Assembly (NCBI GenBank): GCA_947496715.1
Contig: CANMDT010000005.1
Coordinates: forward strand, 1-64,000
Length of the DNA stretch: 64,000 nt
Direction: 5' to 3'
Origin: Myxococcales bacterium
GTDB taxonomy: Bacteria; Myxococcota_A; Bradymonadia; REDH01
The translations under genes and the position numbers were made by a program. Of the stretch, positions 18,901 through 28,122 are shown in pieces; position 1 is the stretch's first letter; each line of letters opens with the position of its first letter. The notes under the pieces are model-generated. The model worked only from the letters and a program-made list of their open reading frames with translations. It had not been told where the DNA came from and searched no databases.

Positions 18901-19457
18901 GTGCCCGGATCCTCGACTACCGAGGTCGACTGGTAGCCCGCTGCTCGGAGCTGTTCCGCAACGGCCGGACCGTCGAGCCGCTCACGGATCGCGAAGGTCA
19001 CCGAAGCTGCTCGAACCATCGCCGCCGGTGTCGTCTTTCGAACCCAACCGAGCAACGGCACCACGAGCACCTGACCGCTCCGAAGTTCGCCAAGCTCCCA
19101 GCCGAGCCGCATGCGGCTGCAGAGGCTCGCACGGTCGGGGCTCATCTCTGCATAGGGCGAGCTCTCCGGAACCGGAAACTGCGAGACCTCCCAGCCGGTC
19201 TGCGGCAGAAAGAGCTCAAGCGAGGCCTGCACCTGACGCGCAGCCTGCGCCGTCGGCACCACCACCACCAGCGGCCCCTGCCGATGGCGGAGAAGGTCGG
19301 CCAGCACATAGGAGAGGTAGCCACCCTTGGCCTGCGTGATGGCAACGCGACGCCCCTGCTTCGCTGCCTGCAGGAGCTGCTCCAGCGGGTACCGGGCCGC
19401 TGCGACGGTGCGGTCTTCGCGCACCTCAGCGAGCTGTTTGCGGAGCTCCGACTTCAT
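15900..19457 (-). CDS. mfd: Transcription-repair coupling factor
   Basis: This 1185-residue protein is Mfd, the DNA translocase that removes stalled RNA polymerase and recruits UvrA. The N-terminal UvrB-homology region, the polymerase-interacting domain (EVGDLVVHVDFGVAKYAGL near residue 520) and the RecG-like translocase are present. Translocase motifs seen are the Walker A GDVGFGKTEVA, the DEEQ box, TATPIPRTLEMSL and QLRGRVGRGSDRAYCYLL. The C-terminal domain (ELLAEAVGELSG and beyond) is complete. It overlaps the cytochrome gene upstream by four bases. Confidence 0.97.
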   Translation of the reverse strand: MKSELRKQLAEVREDRTVAAARYPLEQLLQAAKQGRRVAITQAKGGYLSYVLADLLRHRQGPLVVVVPTAQAARQVQASLELFLPQTGWEVSQFPVPESSPYAEMSPDRASLCSRMRLGWELGELRSGQVLVVPLLGWVRKTTPAAMVRAASVTFAIRERLDGPAVAEQLRAAGYQSTSVVEDPGTFSLRGGLLDVFSPAYEKPFRVDLFGDQIESIRWFDPESQRSAGIVERAIAIPTREELLTEEGLEISRRRLRALADRLGTPSNKVSALLRELERKERYFGIETIQPAFAEALEPLASRIPKEATVVLVDPTDLFLEHARMMEAREREWAREREQGSIVFEPSEYFLSSEELIESFSAGGFQIEVGARDASLTTAEELAFPCLDVHEVERARKARGNDEGAIAAALTVVDSWRDRVGRVVVVCSSRSTATRVAEVLRSQKREVQTLASSDALFEVQFPPATHLEVLVGDALEGFVAPSRALAVITERELLGKAMRRSGREQMHEATAVASFKELEVGDLVVHVDFGVAKYAGLTRLSVGDIENDFLTLEFADGDRIHIPVYRLSKVQRYTGSSTFTRLDRLSGSTWERTKGRIKAALADVAEELIRLYAERATREGFAFSAPDAMYHEFEASFPYEETPHQARAIDDVLSDMQSNKPMDRLLCGDVGFGKTEVAIRAAYKAVCDGKQVAILVPTTVLCEQHLNTFRRRLSETGARIEALSRFRTPQEVKAILAATAEGKVDIVIGTHRLISKDVEIPNLALLIIDEEQRFGVQHKERLKQLRTSVDVLTMTATPIPRTLEMSLLGIRDLSIITTPPPGRLSVRTHLARFRDSVVREGIEQELARGGQVFFVHNRVDTIYGLADEIRRMVPEARVGVGHAQMKDDELEKVMMDFIAHRIDVLISTTIVESGIDISTANTMFINHADKFGLAQLYQLRGRVGRGSDRAYCYLLVADPGRLPPDSKRRLEVLMEHSELGSGMAVAQHDLDMRGAGNILGDDQNGHIEAIGFELYSELLAEAVGELSGEPAHKAVEPEVKIPVAAFVPEDYVEDIGQRLSFYKRLSLAPDSATVYDVMDEMQDRYGPVPVNVEHLRDLVLVKLIMKQIVAKQIEVGPKAIVVELLPETTLSPDKVMALIASTRGQYEVRPGLILVRKLQGRESVNLMETALLISREVARCARDAS

Positions 19458-19819
19458 GGTTTCCTGATGCTCCGTACATAGGCCGCGATGGCCTTCGCCT
19501 CATCCTCCCGCAGGCCTGTCACAGCGGGCATCCTGCCGATGCCGTTCCGCATCACCTGCAGCAGCGCAGCCTCTGTAACGCGCGCCTGCAACGACGCATC
19601 GGTGAGGTTGGCGGAGCGGGCGCCAAACGCCATCTCCTGCCCCTCTCCGGTCGGGCCATGACAGACCGCGCAGCGCCGCTGGAAGAGGCGCGCTCCGTCC
19701 GCCGGTCCAGTCGGAGCAGCCTCCTCCACAGCCGGAGCAGCCACGCCGCCCGTGGAGCAGCCTGCCACCCCCGCCGCGACAACAAACGCCAAACAGATCC
19801 GCATCAGACGGCTCACCAT
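19454..19819 (-). CDS. Small c-type cytochrome lipoprotein
   Basis: This 121-residue protein has a lipobox (FVVAAGVAGC), a short linker and one class I cytochrome c domain. The haem-binding CAVCH and a distal methionine in GRMPAV are present, and the C-terminal EDEAKAIAAYVRSI helix is typical. It is likely anchored to a periplasmic membrane face and shuttles one electron. It sits between hflX (one base gap) and mfd (4-base overlap), which gives no clue to its partner. Confidence 0.9.
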   Translation of the reverse strand: MVSRLMRICLAFVVAAGVAGCSTGGVAAPAVEEAAPTGPADGARLFQRRCAVCHGPTGEGQEMAFGARSANLTDASLQARVTEAALLQVMRNGIGRMPAVTGLREDEAKAIAAYVRSIRKP

Positions 19820-19820
19820 C

Positions 19821-21497
19821 TCAGTGGATTGTCGGGCCGGGAGGGATGGTCCCGTCGTGGCTCACGCCCACCATGCCGAGCTCGAGCAGCTGGGCAGGAT
19901 CGTAGGCATCGAGCCCATCGATCGCGTCGCTCGTCGGCGGCACCGAGCCCGCATGGCCATGCGCGAGCAGCCACCGGTCGAGCTCCTCGATCAGAGGGCG
20001 ACTCGACGCGCGATCGAGCGCCGAGATGCAGATGCCGTCGAACTCCGAAAGCAGCGCAATGCGCTCGTCGGGATCGAGCCGGTCGATCTTGTTCCAGACC
20101 CGAATCCGCGGCGTCTCCGACAGCCCCAACTCACCAAGAATCTTCTCTGTTGAGCGCATCTGGTTGATGCGAGCCGGGTCGGAGGCATCGATGACATGGA
20201 GCAGCAGATCGGCGTCGGCCATCTCCTCGAGCGTGGCGCGGAATGCCTCCATCAGCTCCCTCGGTAGGTCGCGGATGAAGCCGACCGTGTCGGTCAGGAT
20301 GAGCTCGCGGTCCTTCGGGAAGCGGAGGCGCCGCGAAGTCGGATCGAGCGTCGCAAACAGCTTGTCTTCGGCCAGTACCTCCGACTTTGTCAGGCCGTTC
20401 AGCAGGGTCGATTTGCCGGCGTTCGTGTAACCGATGATGCCCACAACAGGCACGCCCTGGTTGCGCCGGTTCTTGCGGAGCAGCTCGCGGGATCCGCCCA
20501 AGCGCTCCACCTCCTTTTCGAGCTGACGGATGCGGTCACGGGCGCGACGCCGGTCGACCTCGAGCTTCGTCTCGCCGGGGCCGCGACCTCCGATGCCACC
20601 GGCAAGCCGACTCATCGATGTGCCACGACCAGAAAGCCGCGGCAGTCGATAGGACAACTGCGCCAACTCAACCTGGATCTTGCCCACGCGGCTCTGAGCG
20701 CGCTGCGCGAAGATGTCGAGGATGAGCTGCGTCCGGTCGATGACCTTGAGCTGCGTCGACTCGCTGATGCCGCGGTTCTGCGCCGGCGTCAGCTCCTGCC
20801 CAAAGATGAGTATTTCAGCACCCGCCTGAAGGCAGCGGAGTTCCACCTCTTCGAGCGCGCCCTTGCCCAGCCCCAGCTTGGGGTCGAGCTGCGCGCGCGA
20901 CTGAACGAAGGTCTCCACGACCTCAATCCCGGCAGTGCGGCAGAGCTCGTGCAGCTCCAGCACATGGGCCTCCGACTGCTTCTCGTCACGCGTCTTCACG
21001 TAGACAAGGAAGGCGCTGTTTTCGCGCACCTCCTTGCCCTTCTCCCGCTTGAGATCGAGCTCCGTCTCCAGGACGCTCAGGAACTCGCCGAAACCCTCCT
21101 GGAGCTGGTTGGCATGCCCCACGCGGTGCTGCTGCCAGAGCTCGTGCTTGGCGTTCGGCGGCAGCACATGGGCCCAGGATACCGGGCCGGAATGACCATT
21201 CGGCGTGGTGCCGATGACCGCAACGGCATCGAGATTGAGCTTCGAGAGGTCGGTCAGGTCGTCGCGCGACAACTCGCCATCGCCGAGACAGGCGCGCACG
21301 AGCCGGATGCCGCGGAGGCGGCCGCTGGAGCGCGAACGGCCGATGTCGGGCAGGTAGAGGCGGCTGATGTCGCCCACCACCACATGCTCCACATTGCCCC
21401 GCCGATCGATGAGCAGTCCCACCGTCCGGCGCGTCTCAGCACAGATCTGCGCCAGCGCGGCAGCCACCTCCGGTGAGACGAGCTGATCAGCCTTCAT
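19821..21497 (-). CDS. hflX: GTPase HflX (ribosome splitting factor); true start probably upstream
   Basis: The 558-residue frame from the first ATG encodes HflX, a GTPase that splits or rescues ribosomes under stress. The N-terminal domain (GLLIDRRGNVEHVVVGDISR), the glycine-rich GRGPGETKLEVDRRRARDR linker, the P-loop GYTNAGKST, switch II DTVGFIRDLP and NKIDRLD are all seen. Conserved-looking family sequence continues at least 24 codons upstream of this ATG in the same frame (AGNLTGLKTSHKKALEKFAS), up to the stop of the FHA gene at 21597, but no ATG, GTG or TTG occurs there. An ATC at 21578, six bases after GAGG, is the best candidate start. Confidence 0.93.
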   Translation of the reverse strand: MKADQLVSPEVAAALAQICAETRRTVGLLIDRRGNVEHVVVGDISRLYLPDIGRSRSSGRLRGIRLVRACLGDGELSRDDLTDLSKLNLDAVAVIGTTPNGHSGPVSWAHVLPPNAKHELWQQHRVGHANQLQEGFGEFLSVLETELDLKREKGKEVRENSAFLVYVKTRDEKQSEAHVLELHELCRTAGIEVVETFVQSRAQLDPKLGLGKGALEEVELRCLQAGAEILIFGQELTPAQNRGISESTQLKVIDRTQLILDIFAQRAQSRVGKIQVELAQLSYRLPRLSGRGTSMSRLAGGIGGRGPGETKLEVDRRRARDRIRQLEKEVERLGGSRELLRKNRRNQGVPVVGIIGYTNAGKSTLLNGLTKSEVLAEDKLFATLDPTSRRLRFPKDRELILTDTVGFIRDLPRELMEAFRATLEEMADADLLLHVIDASDPARINQMRSTEKILGELGLSETPRIRVWNKIDRLDPDERIALLSEFDGICISALDRASSRPLIEELDRWLLAHGHAGSVPPTSDAIDGLDAYDPAQLLELGMVGVSHDGTIPPGPTIH

Positions 21498-21596
21498 GCG
21501 ACGAGAAGCGAACTTCTCGAGCGCCTTCTTGTGACTGGTCTTGAGACCGGTCAGATTGCCTGCGACGATGTCAGCGATGGAAAACCTCGCACGCCC

Positions 21597-23654
21597 TCAA
21601 GGAGTGGCGTTCTGTTCAAGCCATTTCTCGTAGTCTGCACGATGAGAGTCATTGGGCTTGAGCGCAAGGTAGCGCTTGACGGCTTCGCTGGCACGCAGGG
21701 TGTTTCCGAGCGCTCGGTAGTTCGAAAAGAGCAGCTGGTTGACCTCGGCGTTCTTCGGGTCGATGCGCCTGGCCTGCTCGAGGAACTTCACCGCATCTTT
21801 GCGGTTGTTCTGCACCGCAGCGCGCTTGGCGTCGCTGATGAGTGACGCAGCGGTCGGTGCCGCAGGCGCTGCTGGGGCAACCTCCTGGAAGGGTGTGGGC
21901 GGCGTTGCTTTGACGGGCGTAGCCGCGCGGGCGGGCGTGGGCGCGGGAGCCGCAGTGCGGGCGGGAGCGGCCTGCTTGGGGGGCTGCCGCGCGGCGCGCG
22001 CTGCAGCGGCCTCTGCTGCCTTTGCTGCGCGTGCCTCTTTCGCTGCATCTGCAGCAGCCTTCCGATCTGCAGCTGCCTGACGGTCCGCTGCGGCCTTGGC
22101 GGCTCTGCCCGCTTCTGCAGCAGCCTTTGCCTCTGCGCCGCCCTGAGCCGCCTGAGCTGTGCGCGCCAACGCCACGGAGTCCGCCGCTGCCTTTGCCTCT
22201 GCGGCTGCCTTTGCATCGGCTGCCGCCTTGGCCTCTTCGGCTGCCTTTGCGTCTGCGGCTGCCTTGGCAGCTGCATCAGGCACAACGGCAGCAACCTCCA
22301 CAGCAGTTCCAGAGCCCGACCCGGCTGCCAACGCCGCTGCGCCAGAACCCGACCCGGCTGCGACCGCAGGCGCCGGGGCAACTGCCGCAACCTCCGCCGC
22401 AGCAGACCCGGAGCCGGCGCTCGAACCAGGTTCATCCTTTCCGCCAGCTGCGAGCAGCCCAACAATGCCAAGCGCCAGAGCAACACCCACGCCGATGCCG
22501 ATCTTCTGGTTACGCTTCCCGCGATTCAAGATCGCTTGGTCAAACTCGCTGTCCAGATCCCGCGCTGGCGCGGGCAACCAAGAGGCAGCGGCCGCGGCTG
22601 GAGCGGGCGCAGATGCCGTCGCCGCGACCGGCGCAAGACGCACAGACTGACGCTCGAGCGGGTCGGCAAACCGGAAGTCCAGCCCGCCGAGCGTGATGAC
22701 AGCGCCCTTCCAGAGTTTGGTCGTCGGAGTGAGGTCGCCATCCACGCGGACCTGGCCGGACAACGCGTCCACCCACCAGGAGGTCCCGTCGTAGCGCAGT
22801 GCGAGGTGCTCCGGCGCGATGCCGGGGTGCTCCAGCACAACATCGCACGAAGGACCGCTGCCAATCACCATCCGCGGCAGCGTGAGCTGTAACTCCGCGC
22901 CACCAAACGGCGCCGTCTGACCCACCAGTTTCATGGCTTGGACCGACGTCGGCCGAAGCGTCATCGTGCTCCTCGCCGGCTCGGTCGCAACCTCATCAGA
23001 GGCCGATGACGGCGCGGCCATGGCCACCGTGGATGGCGCGGTGGCAGACGGCGCAGAGGGCGGCTGAGCTGCCAACACGACGCTGCTCGGTCGTTCGACC
23101 GACGGCTCCGGCTCAACCGCCAGAGAGCCCGCGGTAGAACTACCCGACTCCGGCGGCGTCGAAGCTGCCACGGAGGCCGCGGAGGGCTTGGTGTCGAGCG
23201 CAGAAAGCGCGTTGTCGATGTCATCCGCGAGGAAGACGGCCGTACCCGTGCCGGGCGGCATCAGGCTCGAAGCGACGGGCGCGGATTCGGTCGACGCAAA
23301 CGCGGGCGCCGGAGCAGCCGTCGGCAGCGCGGGGCGGGGACGAGCTGCAGGAAGAGGCATAGAGGCACGCTCCTCCTTAAACTCCAGCAGGTAGTCGCCG
23401 AGGCGGTAGGTCTCGCCGGAAGCGACATTGCTCGTGCCATGAACCTGGCCCTTCGGCCCCTCGATGCCGTACCGCGAGAGGTCCTCCAGCGTGTAACCAC
23501 TCGCTGTGCGCACCAAGCGTGCATGAGAGCGCGAGATATTCTGGTCGGTCAGGCGGATGGTGTTGCCCTCACCGCGACCGATCGTGATCTCGGAACGGAG
23601 AAGGGGAACAACGGTACGATTCTGCTCGCCATCAACAAGGAACAACTTCAGCAT
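21597..23654 (-). CDS. Two-FHA membrane protein with Ala/Lys-rich stalk and TPR
   Basis: This 685-residue protein has an N-terminal FHA domain (EITIGRGEGNTIRL, ISRSHARLV), which should bind phosphothreonine, a Pro/Ala-rich linker, and a second FHA-like domain around residues 250-340. In the second the key residues are changed (IGSGPSCDVVL, APEHLAL). One membrane helix follows (IGIGVGVALALGIVGLLAAGG), then a long periplasmic Ala/Lys/Glu-rich stretch like the TolA stalk, and a C-terminal TPR pair. The ATG at 23654 is preferred over 23687 because GGGGGAGA precedes it. It may signal across the inner membrane, but that is inference. Its stop is in frame with hflX. Confidence 0.85.
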   Translation of the reverse strand: MLKLFLVDGEQNRTVVPLLRSEITIGRGEGNTIRLTDQNISRSHARLVRTASGYTLEDLSRYGIEGPKGQVHGTSNVASGETYRLGDYLLEFKEERASMPLPAARPRPALPTAAPAPAFASTESAPVASSLMPPGTGTAVFLADDIDNALSALDTKPSAASVAASTPPESGSSTAGSLAVEPEPSVERPSSVVLAAQPPSAPSATAPSTVAMAAPSSASDEVATEPARSTMTLRPTSVQAMKLVGQTAPFGGAELQLTLPRMVIGSGPSCDVVLEHPGIAPEHLALRYDGTSWWVDALSGQVRVDGDLTPTTKLWKGAVITLGGLDFRFADPLERQSVRLAPVAATASAPAPAAAAASWLPAPARDLDSEFDQAILNRGKRNQKIGIGVGVALALGIVGLLAAGGKDEPGSSAGSGSAAAEVAAVAPAPAVAAGSGSGAAALAAGSGSGTAVEVAAVVPDAAAKAAADAKAAEEAKAAADAKAAAEAKAAADSVALARTAQAAQGGAEAKAAAEAGRAAKAAADRQAAADRKAAADAAKEARAAKAAEAAAARAARQPPKQAAPARTAAPAPTPARAATPVKATPPTPFQEVAPAAPAAPTAASLISDAKRAAVQNNRKDAVKFLEQARRIDPKNAEVNQLLFSNYRALGNTLRASEAVKRYLALKPNDSHRADYEKWLEQNATP

Positions 23655-23740
23655 GTTCTCCCCCGACAAAGCTTCGGAAAGCGCCATCTACCATCATCCG
23701 GCGCTCCTCTGCAACACACGCTGCCAGCGCCGACCCCTCC

Positions 23741-23770
23741 TTGACGGGCCCGAACCCTGCGCGGTAGGCA
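23741..23770 (+). promoter_or_regulatory. Weak candidate promoter for cysS-uvrB
   Basis: TTGACG at 23741-23746 is followed 18 bases later by TAGGCA at 23765-23770, 35 bases before cysS. The -35 matches well; the -10 keeps only the TA. It resembles the candidate upstream of rplU. Confidence 0.35.
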
Positions 23771-23805
23771 TCTCGCCGGCCCTCGCAGAGGCAGAGAACG
23801 CGACC

Positions 23806-25302
23806 ATGACCACGCATACCTTCCAGCTCTTCGATACCCTCTCAGCCACAAAGCGCCCCTTTGAACCCATCGAGCCGGGGCAGGTGAAACTCTATGTCTG
23901 CGGCGTCACGGTCTACGACCTCGCGCACATCGGCCACGGCCGCACCTTCATGACCTTCGATACCGTCGTCCGCTACCTGCGACATCGCGGGTGGAAGGTC
24001 GACTTCATCCGCAACCACACCGACATCGACGACAAGATTATCCGCCGCGCCAACGAGCGGGGGGAAGACCCCGCAGCGCTCGCCGAGCGCTTCATCGATG
24101 CGCTCGATGCAGACACCGCCCTGCTTGGCCTCATCGCCCCCGATGTCGCTCCGCGCGTCACCGGCACCATCCCCGAGATCATCAGTCTGATCGAGACACT
24201 CATCGACCGCGACCACGCCTACCCCGTAGACGGCGATGTCTACTACGCAGTCGACAGCTTCCCCGATTACGGCAAGCTGGCCCACCGCAAACTCGATGAC
24301 ATGCGGGCCGGCGAGCGGGTCGCGATCGACGACCGCAAGCGCAACCCCTTCGACTTCGCGCTCTGGAAGGCTGCAAAGCCCGGAGAACCGAGCTGGCCGA
24401 GCCCCTGGGGCGACGGCCGGCCCGGCTGGCACATCGAGTGCTCCGCGATGAGCATGAAGTATCTCGGCGTTACCTTCGACATCCACGGCGGCGGCTCCGA
24501 CCTCCAGTTCCCACACCACGAGAACGAGATCGCACAGTCGGAAGGCGCATCAGGCAAGCCCTACGTGAACTACTGGATGCACTCCGCGATGCTCAACATC
24601 GACGGCGAGAAGATGTCCAAGTCACTCGACAACTTCTGGACCCTCCGAGACGTGCTCAAGCAGCATCACCCTGAGACCATCCGCTGCTTCTTTCTGAGCG
24701 CCCACTACCGCAAGACCGTCAACTACTCGCAGAGCAACCTCGACGCTGCCCGCGAGCGCGTCCGCTACGTCCACAAGGCCCGCACCGCGCTCACTGCCCA
24801 CCTCGCCGCGGAGGCCGCTGCGGAGGCCGATCCTGCCACCGTCACCGACTTCCGCGGACGGCTCTACGAGGCCATGGACGACGACTTCAACACTCCGGTT
24901 GCGCTCGCAATCCTCCACGAGGCTGCGCGCACCACCAACGACCTCCTAGCCGATAAGAAACGCGCCAAGCTCCCTGCCTCCGTCGCGCGCATCACGGCAC
25001 TTGCCCAATTCTTCGACGTCTTTGCCGACATCTTCGGCCTGCTCGCCGCCGATTCCGCCCAGACGCTCGACGAGATCCGCACACAGCTCATCAGCAAACT
25101 CGGACTCGAGCCTGCCTGGATTGAGGAGCGCATTGCAGCGAGGGCCGAGGCACGCGCCGCAAAGGCATGGGCTGACGCCGATGCCATCCGCGTCGAACTC
25201 AGCGCCCGCCGCGTAGATCTGATGGACGGCATCAACGGCACCACCTGGGACATCGCCGCCGACCCCGAGGCGCTCGCCGGAGCCGCGGCCGCCGACGCAT
25301 GA
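23806..25302 (+). CDS. cysS: Cysteinyl-tRNA synthetase
   Basis: This 498-residue class I synthetase charges tRNA-Cys. [19 protein letters not shown] contains the first zinc cysteine and the HIGH-type signature, WHIECSAM and [10 protein letters not shown] hold the other zinc ligands, and KMSKSLDN is the second catalytic signature. The frame opens at 23557, but the ATG at 23806 gives the normal N-terminus ([18 protein letters not shown]); the upstream codons overlap the FHA promoter region. It shares an ATGA overlap with uvrB. Confidence 0.96.
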   Translation: MTTHTFQLFDTLSATKRPFEPIEPGQVKLYVCGVTVYDLAHIGHGRTFMTFDTVVRYLRHRGWKVDFIRNHTDIDDKIIRRANERGEDPAALAERFIDALDADTALLGLIAPDVAPRVTGTIPEIISLIETLIDRDHAYPVDGDVYYAVDSFPDYGKLAHRKLDDMRAGERVAIDDRKRNPFDFALWKAAKPGEPSWPSPWGDGRPGWHIECSAMSMKYLGVTFDIHGGGSDLQFPHHENEIAQSEGASGKPYVNYWMHSAMLNIDGEKMSKSLDNFWTLRDVLKQHHPETIRCFFLSAHYRKTVNYSQSNLDAARERVRYVHKARTALTAHLAAEAAAEADPATVTDFRGRLYEAMDDDFNTPVALAILHEAARTTNDLLADKKRAKLPASVARITALAQFFDVFADIFGLLAADSAQTLDEIRTQLISKLGLEPAWIEERIAARAEARAAKAWADADAIRVELSARRVDLMDGINGTTWDIAADPEALAGAAAADA

Positions 25303-27305
25303 AGGCACGCGCCGCCAACCCCTTCCAGCTCGTCTCCGACTTCACGCCCAGCGGCGACCAACCCCTTGCCATCGAGCAGCTCGTCGCTGGCGTCGAGGAC
25401 CACCACAAACACCAGGTCCTCCTCGGTGTCACCGGCTCGGGAAAGACCTTTACCATCGCCAATGTCATCGCCCGCACGGGGCTTCCGACACTTGTGCTCG
25501 CGCCCAACAAAACCCTCGCCGCGCAGCTCTTCCAGGAGTTCAAAGAGCTCTTCCCGCACAACGCGGTCGAGTACTTCGTCTCCTACTACGACTACTATCA
25601 GCCCGAGGCCTACATCCCGTCGTCCGATACCTTCATCGAGAAGGACTCCATCGTGAACGACACCATCGATCGCATGCGGCTCTCGGCCTCGCGGAGCCTC
25701 CTCGAACGCAAAGATGTCATTGTCGTCGCATCGGTCTCCTGCATTTACGGCATCGGCGGAGCCGACTCCTTCTACGGCATGATGCTCCACCTCGAGCGGG
25801 GCCAGAAGATCAGCCGTGATGCCATCCTCAGGACCCTCGTCGAGATCCAGTTCTCGCGGAACGATGTCGACTTCCACCGAGGCACATTCCGTGTCCGCGG
25901 CGACACCATCGACATCTTCCCCGCCTACGAAGAGGAGATCGCGGTCAGGGTCGAACTCTTCGGCGACGAGATCGACAACATCACCAAAATCGACCCCATC
26001 CGCGGGAAGCGACTCGAAATCCTGCCTGCCGTCTCCATCTACCCCGCCAGCTTCTATGTCGTCAGCGTCGAGCGGCGGAAAGGTGCCATCCGCGGCATCA
26101 AAGAGGAGCTCAAGAGCCGGCTCGCCCAGTTCCGCGAGGAGAACCGACTCCTCGAGGCGCACCGCATCGACACCCGCACCACGCGCGACCTCGAACTCCT
26201 CGAGACCATCGGCTTCTGCAACGGTGTCGAAAACTACTCACGGCACCTCACAGGCCGCTCACCCGGCGAAAAGCCACCCTGCCTCCTCGACTACCTCGGA
26301 GACGAGTGGCTCCTCATCGTCGACGAGAGCCATGTCTCCATCCCCCAGCTCGGCGCCATGTACCGCGGCGACCGGGCCCGCAAGGAGACGCTCGTCGAGC
26401 ACGGCTTCCGGCTGCCCAGCGCGCTCGACAATCGGCCGCTGCGGCTCGAAGAGTTCGAGACCATGATAGACCGTGTCATCTTCGTCTCGGCAACGCCCGC
26501 CGACTACGAGGTCGCCAAGGCCGACGGTGTCCTCGTCGAACAGCTTATTCGACCCACCGGACTTCTTGATCCCATCATCGAGGTTCGTCCCGCACGCACC
26601 CAGGTCGACGACCTCGTCGGAGAGATTCGCAAGCACATCGAGATGGGCGACCGCATCATCGTCACCACCCTCACCAAGCGCATGGCCGAGGACCTCACGG
26701 AGTTCCTCCGAGAGCTCGCCATCGGCGTCCGCTATCTCCACAGCGATGTCGATACGCTCGAGCGCATCGAGATCATCCGCGACTTCCGGAAGGGTGTCTT
26801 CGACGTCCTCGTCGGCATCAACCTGCTCCGCGAAGGGCTCGACATCCCGGAGTGTTCGCTCGTCGCCATCCTCGACGCCGACAAAGAGGGGTTCCTCCGC
26901 TCCCACCGCAGCCTCATCCAGACCTCGGGGCGCGCCGCCCGAAACCTCGCCGGTCGGGTCATCATGTATGCCGACCGCATCACCGGCTCCATGCAGAGCT
27001 GCATCGACGAGACCCTCCGGCGGCGACGCATACAGGCCGACTACAATGAGGAGCACGGCATCACCCCCCGCTCGGTTCGGCGACGCATCCACGACCTCGA
27101 CCTGCCGGACGACCCCAACCAGCCAGCTGCTGAGGAGCAGTCCCAAGACGACCTCTCTCTCCTCTCCCGACCCCAGCTCGACGCTGCCATCTCTGAGACC
27201 AAGTCCGGTATGCTTGCCGCTGCCAAGGAGCTTGCTTTCGAGCGCGCTGCTTCGCTCCGCGACCGCCTCAAGAAGCTCGAGACGCAGCGCCTCCTCCTCT
27301 CCTGA
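25299..27305 (+). CDS. uvrB: Excinuclease ABC subunit B
   Basis: This 668-residue helicase verifies DNA damage in nucleotide excision repair. The Walker [11 protein letters not shown], the beta-hairpin [20 protein letters not shown], the DESH box ([10 protein letters not shown]), [17 protein letters not shown] and the QTSGRAARN motif VI are present. A UVR domain for UvrC/UvrA contact closes the protein ([19 protein letters not shown]). It is translationally coupled to cysS and followed 14 bases later by a membrane-protein gene. Mfd, which works in the same pathway, is encoded 6 kb away. Confidence 0.97.
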   Translation: MKARAANPFQLVSDFTPSGDQPLAIEQLVAGVEDHHKHQVLLGVTGSGKTFTIANVIARTGLPTLVLAPNKTLAAQLFQEFKELFPHNAVEYFVSYYDYYQPEAYIPSSDTFIEKDSIVNDTIDRMRLSASRSLLERKDVIVVASVSCIYGIGGADSFYGMMLHLERGQKISRDAILRTLVEIQFSRNDVDFHRGTFRVRGDTIDIFPAYEEEIAVRVELFGDEIDNITKIDPIRGKRLEILPAVSIYPASFYVVSVERRKGAIRGIKEELKSRLAQFREENRLLEAHRIDTRTTRDLELLETIGFCNGVENYSRHLTGRSPGEKPPCLLDYLGDEWLLIVDESHVSIPQLGAMYRGDRARKETLVEHGFRLPSALDNRPLRLEEFETMIDRVIFVSATPADYEVAKADGVLVEQLIRPTGLLDPIIEVRPARTQVDDLVGEIRKHIEMGDRIIVTTLTKRMAEDLTEFLRELAIGVRYLHSDVDTLERIEIIRDFRKGVFDVLVGINLLREGLDIPECSLVAILDADKEGFLRSHRSLIQTSGRAARNLAGRVIMYADRITGSMQSCIDETLRRRRIQADYNEEHGITPRSVRRRIHDLDLPDDPNQPAAEEQSQDDLSLLSRPQLDAAISETKSGMLAAAKELAFERAASLRDRLKKLETQRLLLS

Positions 27306-27319
27306 CGAGCGTCAACACC

Positions 27320-28051
27320 ATGCAGTCTGAACCGACCAACGCATCCAACTCCGGCACGCTCCGGATTGTCCTGCTTGTCGCGCTCTCCGCGTTGGCGCTC
27401 GGGCTCCTCTACCATTTCTCCGCCCTCGACTTCCTCCGCTCGGGCGGCGCCTCCGAGCTCCTCCGTTCGCTCGGACCCAACGCTCCGATCGCCTATGTGC
27501 TGCTCATGGGCCTGCTCATGACCCTCTGGGTCCCGGGCACACTTATCGTCCTCGTTGGCACCGCCGTCTTCTCCCCCAACCAGGCGCTGCTCCTCAACTA
27601 CCTCGGCTCGCTCACCGCCGCGCTGTTCGGCTTCGCAACGGCACGCCTCATCGGCGGAAATGCCTTCCAGCAGCTCATCGCGCGGCGTGCGCCAACTCTC
27701 CTCCGCTTCCAGCGCAAGCTGGCCTCCGAAGGCTTCCTCACCATCTTCTACCTCCGACTCATCCCTACCCCCTTCAACGCAATCAGCTATCTCGCCGGAC
27801 TCTCCCCCGTCTCGGCCCCTACCTACCTCGCCGCCACAGCGCTCGCGATCCTGCCCGGCTCCTTCGCCTTCACCACCATCCTCGGCGCGGCCTTCGAGGT
27901 GCTCAAGACCCACTCTATCCAACCGCTCTTCGCCGTCCGGCCCATCGCCGGAGTGCTCGTCTTCATCGCCGCGGTGCTGCTTCCCCCGCGGATCAAGGCC
28001 CGTTTTTTCCCCACCATGCCCGACACAGGCCCAAGCGGTGATGACGCATAA
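27320..28051 (+). CDS. TVP38/TMEM64-type (VTT domain) membrane protein
   Basis: This 243-residue protein has about six hydrophobic segments and the VTT/DedA-like core: LWVPGTLIVLVGTAVFSP, GSLTAALFGFATARLIGG, then FYLRLIPTPFNAISYLAGLS with the family's R-x-x-P-x-P re-entrant motif. Members of this superfamily are lipid scramblases or flippases in known cases; the substrate here is unknown. It follows uvrB closely and may be in the same transcript. Confidence 0.85.
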   Translation: MQSEPTNASNSGTLRIVLLVALSALALGLLYHFSALDFLRSGGASELLRSLGPNAPIAYVLLMGLLMTLWVPGTLIVLVGTAVFSPNQALLLNYLGSLTAALFGFATARLIGGNAFQQLIARRAPTLLRFQRKLASEGFLTIFYLRLIPTPFNAISYLAGLSPVSAPTYLAATALAILPGSFAFTTILGAAFEVLKTHSIQPLFAVRPIAGVLVFIAAVLLPPRIKARFFPTMPDTGPSGDDA

Positions 28052-28122
28052 CCTCGCATCCCGCTTCCCTTTTTCTCCCGTTGCCGTAGACTCCACAATC
28101 GACCTGTGCGGAATGTGCGCCG

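Noticed and set aside
17343-19481. Long plus-strand open frame opposite mfd
   Set aside because: It lies wholly antisense to mfd, has Arg/Leu/His-rich composition and no recognisable motif.
23557-23805. Upstream extension of cysS to 23557
   Set aside because: It overlaps the start of the divergent FHA gene and adds non-conserved residues before the normal CysS N-terminus.
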